Source: Pholis gunnellus
Taxonomy: Eukaryota; Chordata; Actinopteri; Perciformes; Pholidae
Length of the DNA stretch: 64,000 nucleotides
Direction of reading: 5' to 3'
NCBI GenBank assembly: GCA_910591455.2
Contig: OU342804.1
Coordinates: 2,547,218-2,611,217 of the forward strand
Shown here: positions 59,166 to 64,000 of the stretch, in pieces
Position numbering within the stretch: position 1 is the first letter of the stretch
Layout of the letters: the number at the start of each line of letters is the position of its first letter
Program-made: the position numbers and the translations under genes
Notes under the pieces: model-generated
Databases searched by the model: none
What the model saw: only the letters and a program-made list of their open reading frames with translations
What the model was told of the DNA's origin: nothing

Positions 59166-60150
59166 TAACTGACTGACTTGACCCTTCTAGTCCCTCCCGC
59201 TCACCCTGTGTGGAGTATTTAGCAAGTTGCTTTGGCTCACCTGTAGATTCTCAGTTACTCCTGTTCAGACTTGCTACCAATGCCAGTAAGCTCGGGTAGT
59301 AAAAACTGGAACTTGAACTCAATACACAGCTCGTTTGCTGCTGCCATAGCTAGCTTTCATTTGTTCTACTGTCTCTACTGTAGTTAGCTCTTTAGCTGTA
59401 GTTAGCGGTTAACATTCGCAGAAGCATCTGCCTGAAGTATCTTCAGGCAATACATTTTAAAGTACAAGTAAACAGAGAAGCAAGAAACTTTGACATGAAT
59501 GTGCATGTCCAATCATAGAGTTTTCAAACTGTGAACCGCAAAGTAACCCAACAGTGGCACTGACCTTTTTTGTCTAGACTGGAGTTAAGGTCACTGGGTG
59601 TCTCTCTGTGGAATCAGACAGTGGCTGGCAGGGTAAACTTTAGATATAGCTGTCATCTCTCTGTCTCTGCCTCCCATGGTGGTACTGAGGGCATGTGTGT
59701 TTGTGCCAGTCATACAAGGGGCAACATCAAGACGCGACGTGAGTGTCAGAGTGGGAGAACGACTGCTCTAATATTCAAACATATGGAGATCACTGCCAGC
59801 AGTGGCGGCACTCGAGCCTCCAGGACAGAAGCTGGATGGTGGATGTCGTGGAAGCTGACAACCGGCCGAGTGGCTGCCCAAGGTGGGGGGGTGAACGCTG
59901 CTGCTGTTGCTCCCGGGGCGTGGCTGTGGCCAGGCGCCAGGGGAGCTCCCGGGGAAGCTTCAGACTTGGAAGGGGGGGTGAAGGGTGGAGGCTGTCATTG
60001 CTGGATCAGTGGAAGAGGCGTGGACCCCGTGGACCCAGGTTCAGCGTGCGGCACTCGGGGGATGATGCGAATGCAGCACAGAAGCTGGGGCTGCTGACCT
60101 CTGCAATACAGCGCAGACGCACTAACTCACTGTCACGCAAAATACATACT
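59166..60150. other. noncoding; GC/G-rich segment 59800-60110
   Basis: The segment 59800-60110 is unusually G-rich for this window, with GGGGGG runs, and is open in two plus frames (175 and 158 residues). Neither product has a recognisable domain and both are Gly/Arg/Trp-rich as G-rich DNA dictates. A real exon cannot be excluded but is unsupported. The DNA before it is unremarkable. Confidence 0.4.
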
Positions 60151-60817
60151 GTACACACACACACACACACATGCAAATATATGTGCACAACATCAACCAT
60201 TTTGTGCGTGTGCCTGTAGGAGTGCTTCAATGTTTGACAAACTTTTTAATAGTTATTTTTCTAACAGTTGTATTTCTACATCTACAATAATGATGTAAGC
60301 TATGAAGTAAGAAATCAAGTGGCATCTCTGCTTGTACATGCCTTGACGTCTTTGTAAAAGTACATTTTGTTGTGTGCGTTTTTTCACTCGTTTAACTTTT
60401 TGCTCTTCTTGCCTTTATTGTTGCTAACAAGACTCTTCATTCCCCCTGAACAAATATTATGAATGTCTGAGTGACTTAAACATTCAGGTTACCTCTCTGG
60501 TAGCCAATCAAGACTGTGTGACAGTCTTGGATCAATCAAAGTTTAAGTCATCCACTAAGATGCACTTCCCTGGACTCCTTCATCTGCCTGATTAATGCAT
60601 GACGCATCCGAGAGGGTTGCGAGTGTCCGCAAGGCCAGAGTGACATCGCACCATCAGACACAAACTTTTGCGGGGAGTTTGGTGCGGCAATGTTTTTGCC
60701 TATCTGTGCCCATCCAACATTTTCAAACTACGCGGACGGGCGGGGAAAATGGCGTAAAACTTTGACGAGCTTTGAGACGGTCGATTTTGCGACCGTCCTT
60801 GATGACATGCATTTTTA
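60151..60817. other. noncoding DNA with (CA)10 at 60152-60171
   Basis: The stretch 60590-60800 is non-repetitive and CpG-containing and may be conserved. No gene. Confidence 0.4.
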
Positions 60818-61335
60818 GGCCCAATCCCCATCTCCACACTTACAGACTCACAGACTTTCAGGCGTGCTTCTGCAAAGTCTGTTGGGGTTTAGGGCTGTCC
60901 TACTGTCAACTCCTCGAGTGTTTGAGGGCTCACTCGCAGACATTTTGAGCCCTTTATGAACACTTTCCATAAATCCGCATTTCTGTAGACTTTGCCCCAG
61001 GGAATTACCCACAATTAATAGAAATATGACATTAAACACAAGGTTACCAGTGAAAGCATAAATATTAAGGATTAAAGATGCTACAGCTTTATTTATCAAA
61101 CATTATATTTTTTTATTGAAGCTGTTTTGACAAAACAGAGTAAATAGATTTGACAATTACCGCTCATCTCGTGAGGCAAGAGCCTGAAACATTTTCAAAT
61201 CAGGGAGTAAAAAAACGATTGTGTACATCATGTTATGACATTGTCACGGTAACGTTATATGTCCTACCGGGTGATGTCAGTTAAGTCCCTGAGGGTTCAG
61301 GGTTTAAAGCCTTATAGGAACATTGGGATTGGGCC
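60818..61335. mobile_element. MITE with GGCCCAATCCC terminal inverted repeats (518 bp)
   Basis: The left end GGCCCAATCCCCATCTCC and the reverse-complemented right end GGCCCAATCCCAATGTTCC match at 16 of about 19 positions. The ends resemble a fish family I associate with PIF-Harbinger/ISL2EU-type elements, but the flanks (TTA left, AAA right) do not prove a target duplication. It has no transposase. A minus-strand 83-residue frame inside is not a gene. Confidence 0.7.
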
Positions 61336-61600
61336 AAACATTTACAAACTTGTTTCAGGAGATAGTAAAACGTTTCCTCGTTACATCAATGCCGAGTGAG
61401 TGTGGGTATCCACAACCGAAGCATCACTGAAGTGAGCTGCAGTTTTACATAACGGATTAGAAATCTTTAGTGACAGTCATCTATTTAATATAACATCTGT
61501 TATTCTCCTTCGATCATCAAATGAAACCAGTTAGTTTGGATGGAAATCACCAGCCAACACAGCACTGTGCAAAAAAAAAAAAAAAAGCCATATAAATATT
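61336..61600. other. spacer; poly-A (16) at 61571-61586
   Basis: No gene. The A run sits immediately before copy 2 of the duplicated element. Confidence 0.6.
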
Positions 61601-61782
61601 GTCAATTAGCTCACTTCATATAGCTGTCAGGTTCAATCGTCCTGTGAATGTTGTTTGTATTCCATTTTCATACTCATCATCATGATTTCTGTCAAGTTTG
61701 ATTGTTTCGAGGTAAAAGTAATTACACTGAGCTCGGTGTAATCTTCCATTAAATTAACATCCATATGTTCTGCCTCCCACCA
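61601..61782 (+). promoter_or_regulatory. duplicated noncoding element, copy 2
   Basis: The blocks are TCAATTAG (61602), TAGCTGTCAG (61621), TGTCAAGTTTGAT (61690), GTAAAAGTAATTACAC (61712) and ACATCCATATGTTCTGCC (61757), in the order and near the spacing of copy 1 at 51801-51991. Positions 61721-61742 form a near-perfect dyad: ATTACAC and GTGTAAT half-sites flank a central GAGCTC, with 20 of 22 positions symmetric. This suggests a binding site for a protein dimer or paired homeodomain-type factors (inference). Confidence 0.6.
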
Positions 61783-62256
61783 GCTATGGCGGAACCACTG
61801 AAACTATGTTTGAAAGTAAAAGCTTAGGCTTCCATGTACTGGACCACATCTTACTGAGATATTTCAAGCTGCTGTTATCAATATTTTACAATGACGGGTC
61901 AAATGACGATGTGTAATGCGGACGACACTCGAAATGACAAACCAACTGATAATTATTACCCACAACAACATTTCCTAACATCAAAGATTATTTTGATGTG
62001 ATTTTGATCAAACTGCCTTTTTATTAGCATGTCAATGAATTACTTTTCTATTTGGACTACACAATCATAAAACCGCCCTGGCATGTTTGTTTGTCGTTTT
62101 CATATCCTCAGTTTAGAAAAAAAGATGGTCTAAACCAAACAGCCTCTGTAGCTTGTGTACATATTGGTTGATCTTGAGGGAGTAACTTAACGACCAGGTA
62201 AAAAGCAGAATTTTGCGGTTCTCTTAAAAATGTCAAGTCTGACCACACCCAGAATC
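61783..62256. other. AT-rich noncoding DNA
   Basis: Nothing recognised. It may extend the enhancer-like region. Confidence 0.4.
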
Positions 62257-62345
62257 CAGTGGCGGGCCGTGCATTTCATGCCTGGGCCTTCACTGCTGTC
62301 CTGCAGCTGAAACACAGCTACGGTTATTATTTGTTTCGTGCAAAA
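62257..62345 (+). mobile_element. left end of the hAT family seen at 46758
   Basis: CAGTGGCGGGCC, GTGCATTTCATGCCTGGGCC, TCACTGCTGTCCTGCAGCTG and CACAGCTACGGTTATTATTT match the left arm of the 46758-48154 element. No right end or 8-bp duplication was found, so it is a truncated copy, or its remainder belongs to a different subfamily. Confidence 0.75.
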
Positions 62346-63214
62346 ATGAAGCCAACACCTATAGATAGAGTGCGTCTGCTCTCTGCACATATTTTATATG
62401 CGTACATTTTGTTTGATGTGTTCAGATGGCCAGTGAGACCAACTGAAAAGCCAGGTCTCCCAACCACTCAGTCCAACAAGGCTTTGGCCTTTTTCTTTTA
62501 AAAACATCTCAGAGAATAGATATCACTCCGGAACTAACAACACCCAGACTCTGGCGCAGGGTGCTTCCTTATGTATACTGCAATGCGATTTTACGGCCCC
62601 TCCTCCAAACTCCTAAACATCACTGCACACCAGGGAAGCCATTACGTCACGGAATGGCCAGAGTGCCATCAGTGCTGACTTTCCACTGTATCTGGCCACA
62701 CGTGGCACCGGGCTATCAATTGGACATCAACAGATCTGCAGTGAATTCCTTGGAAGACCACGAATCCCTGTCCACGTCCAAGGGCCGTGTTTTTCGAGAT
62801 ATCAAAATGAACTTGTAAAAAAATGTTAACGACATTTTAAATTTGAACATTTAGTATAGGGGTGACAACAGCTGTTCTATTTAATAGCACTGTAACTCAC
62901 AGGGTCCGGGAAACACGGTGCGAACGGGCAGATTTAAACTTAACAGCCGGCGTCTCATGCTGTAAACGATATGCCTTAAACAAAGAGCAGAGGCGTGGAT
63001 GTGTGCGACTGTGTGGTCACATGCGTATGCGTGTGTGGGTCCATCTCCACTTTGTGTGAGGGCGGCGGGTGTGTGTGTGGAGGGGGGTTATATTGACAGT
63101 ATACTGACAGGATGTTGATTATCCAGCTCACAGGAGGCTGAGGCCCGTCTGGACGTCAGGTATGGGAGTCACAGCACCGAGGAGTGATGAGACAATCAGA
63201 GGGAGAGGGAGACG

Positions 63215-63216
<2 letters not shown>
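62346..63216. other. noncoding DNA, no gene recognised
   Basis: The stretch 62500-62820 could be repeat-derived, class unknown. GT-rich stretch around 63000-63090. Confidence 0.45.

Positions 63217-63247
<31 letters not shown>
63217..63247. repeat. (GA)15 microsatellite
   Basis: A GA tract that generates an RERERE frame. Confidence 0.95.
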
Positions 63248-63250
<3 letters not shown>

Positions 63251-63550
63251 AGGGCATGTGTCGGGGGCAGAGGACAACGACAATAAGCTGTCCGTCTCGG
63301 CAGACCATCAGGATCAGATTAGCTACAGCGCCGCTCTAAAATGTGACATGCTCCAACAAACCACACAGACAAGCGCAGGACATGCATGCACTTCAGATGC
63401 GGACTCTCCTTCAGCCACGGTCTGTCTTGCAATATTTGTTGATGCCGTACAGCACATACACCACTGTCAGAGCCAATACCCCAATGCCGTTCTCCTTATT
63501 TCTCCCTTATTTAAACATTTTTTTACAGCCGGCAACTTTTCAGTTTGCCA

Positions 63551-63760
63551 ACCTCTTCCCAACTTGTCACGTACACGCTTATGGACGCTTGTTCAGACTC
63601 TTTGGCGTCACTTTTTAAAGCACTCACTAGCCCTACGTCTCACTACGATCACAGTTTTATACACGTGGTTAACATTATGAATTCAAACTAAACTGCTTGG
63701 TTAGGTGTGGGAAAACATTGTGATTTGGACAGAAATTTAAATAAGTGAACGACTTTCACA
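63551..63760 (+). repeat. dispersed repeat family Y, copy 4
   Basis: ATACACGTGGTTAACATTAT, ACTAAACTGCTTGGTTAGGT and GGGAAAACATTGTGATTTGG correspond to copy 1 at 19111 (ACACGTGGCTAACATTCA ... ACTTGGTTAGGTTTAG). Confidence 0.6.
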
Positions 63761-64000
63761 CGAGACAAGAACAGAAGTTGATCCAACATCAAAAACAAAC
63801 GTAAAAATACTTTTCTCTCAAAACCGTCTTTGAGCAGTTTGGTTTTACAGGAACGTGATGTTCAGGTTGAAATGGTTGCAGATTCTTCTACGGCCTATGA
63901 AGGTCATAAGAGGAAATGAGTTGCATCTTGACACACACGTAAAGTCTTTTTTCGATTACAGGTATAGGTCTATAGTAAACAGACAATCGCGGTGTCCCCC
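63761..64000. other. noncoding DNA at window end
   Basis: No gene recognised. It may continue repeat copy 4. Confidence 0.4.

Overview
The window reads as nuclear DNA of a ray-finned fish, probably a percomorph teleost. The basis is its content of dispersed repeats that I recognise as teleost-type: a CR1/L2/Rex1-like LINE, RTE-like LINE 3' fragments, a tRNA-derived SINE, TGTCAYG-type LTRs and hAT/TTAA MITEs. It also has very dense CA, GA and poly-G/C microsatellites and many AT-rich, homeodomain-site-like noncoding blocks. I found no convincing host protein-coding exon, tRNA, rRNA or CRISPR. It is best read as a gene desert or very large intron near a developmental gene; that assignment is inference.

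Layout. 1-7.5 kb: AT-rich unique sequence, a perfect 35-bp palindrome (1104-1138), microsatellites and a GACCAAG-rich repeat (3.77-4.44 kb). 7.6-9.1 kb: an unidentified minus-strand ORF pair abutting an LTR-like unit and a decayed plus-strand ORF. 10.0-11.7 kb: two LINE fragments and copy A of a dispersed repeat. 12-25 kb: mostly unique sequence with several enhancer-like blocks. 25.9-30.1 kb: repeat copy B, a long TG tract, a GC-rich enhancer-like block, a hAT-like MITE and a TTAA-flanked MITE. 32.9-36.2 kb: a broken LINE on the minus strand. 38-44.3 kb: LINE and hAT fragments, minisatellites, a fold-back and a solo LTR. 46.76-48.15 kb: a hAT-type element with perfect 8-bp target-site duplications. 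49.1-49.5 kb: a SINE and a LINE end. 49.5-64 kb: enhancer-like DNA, repeat copy C, a GGCCCAATCCC-ended MITE, a second hAT end and other repeat copies.

Two observations stand out. First, two collinear, diverged noncoding segments (51.80-51.99 kb and 61.60-61.78 kb) share five ordered conserved blocks, including a dyad-symmetric core. They look like a locally duplicated regulatory element. Second, all three copies of one dispersed repeat (A, B, C) carry a close match to the CTCF core motif in the same orientation, which would make the repeat a possible spreader of insulator sites.

Limits: no alignment or database search was possible. Repeat family names come from recalled sequence character. 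'Enhancer-like' blocks are called only from texture (AT-rich, rich in TAAT/ATTA words, low repeat content) and need cross-species alignment.
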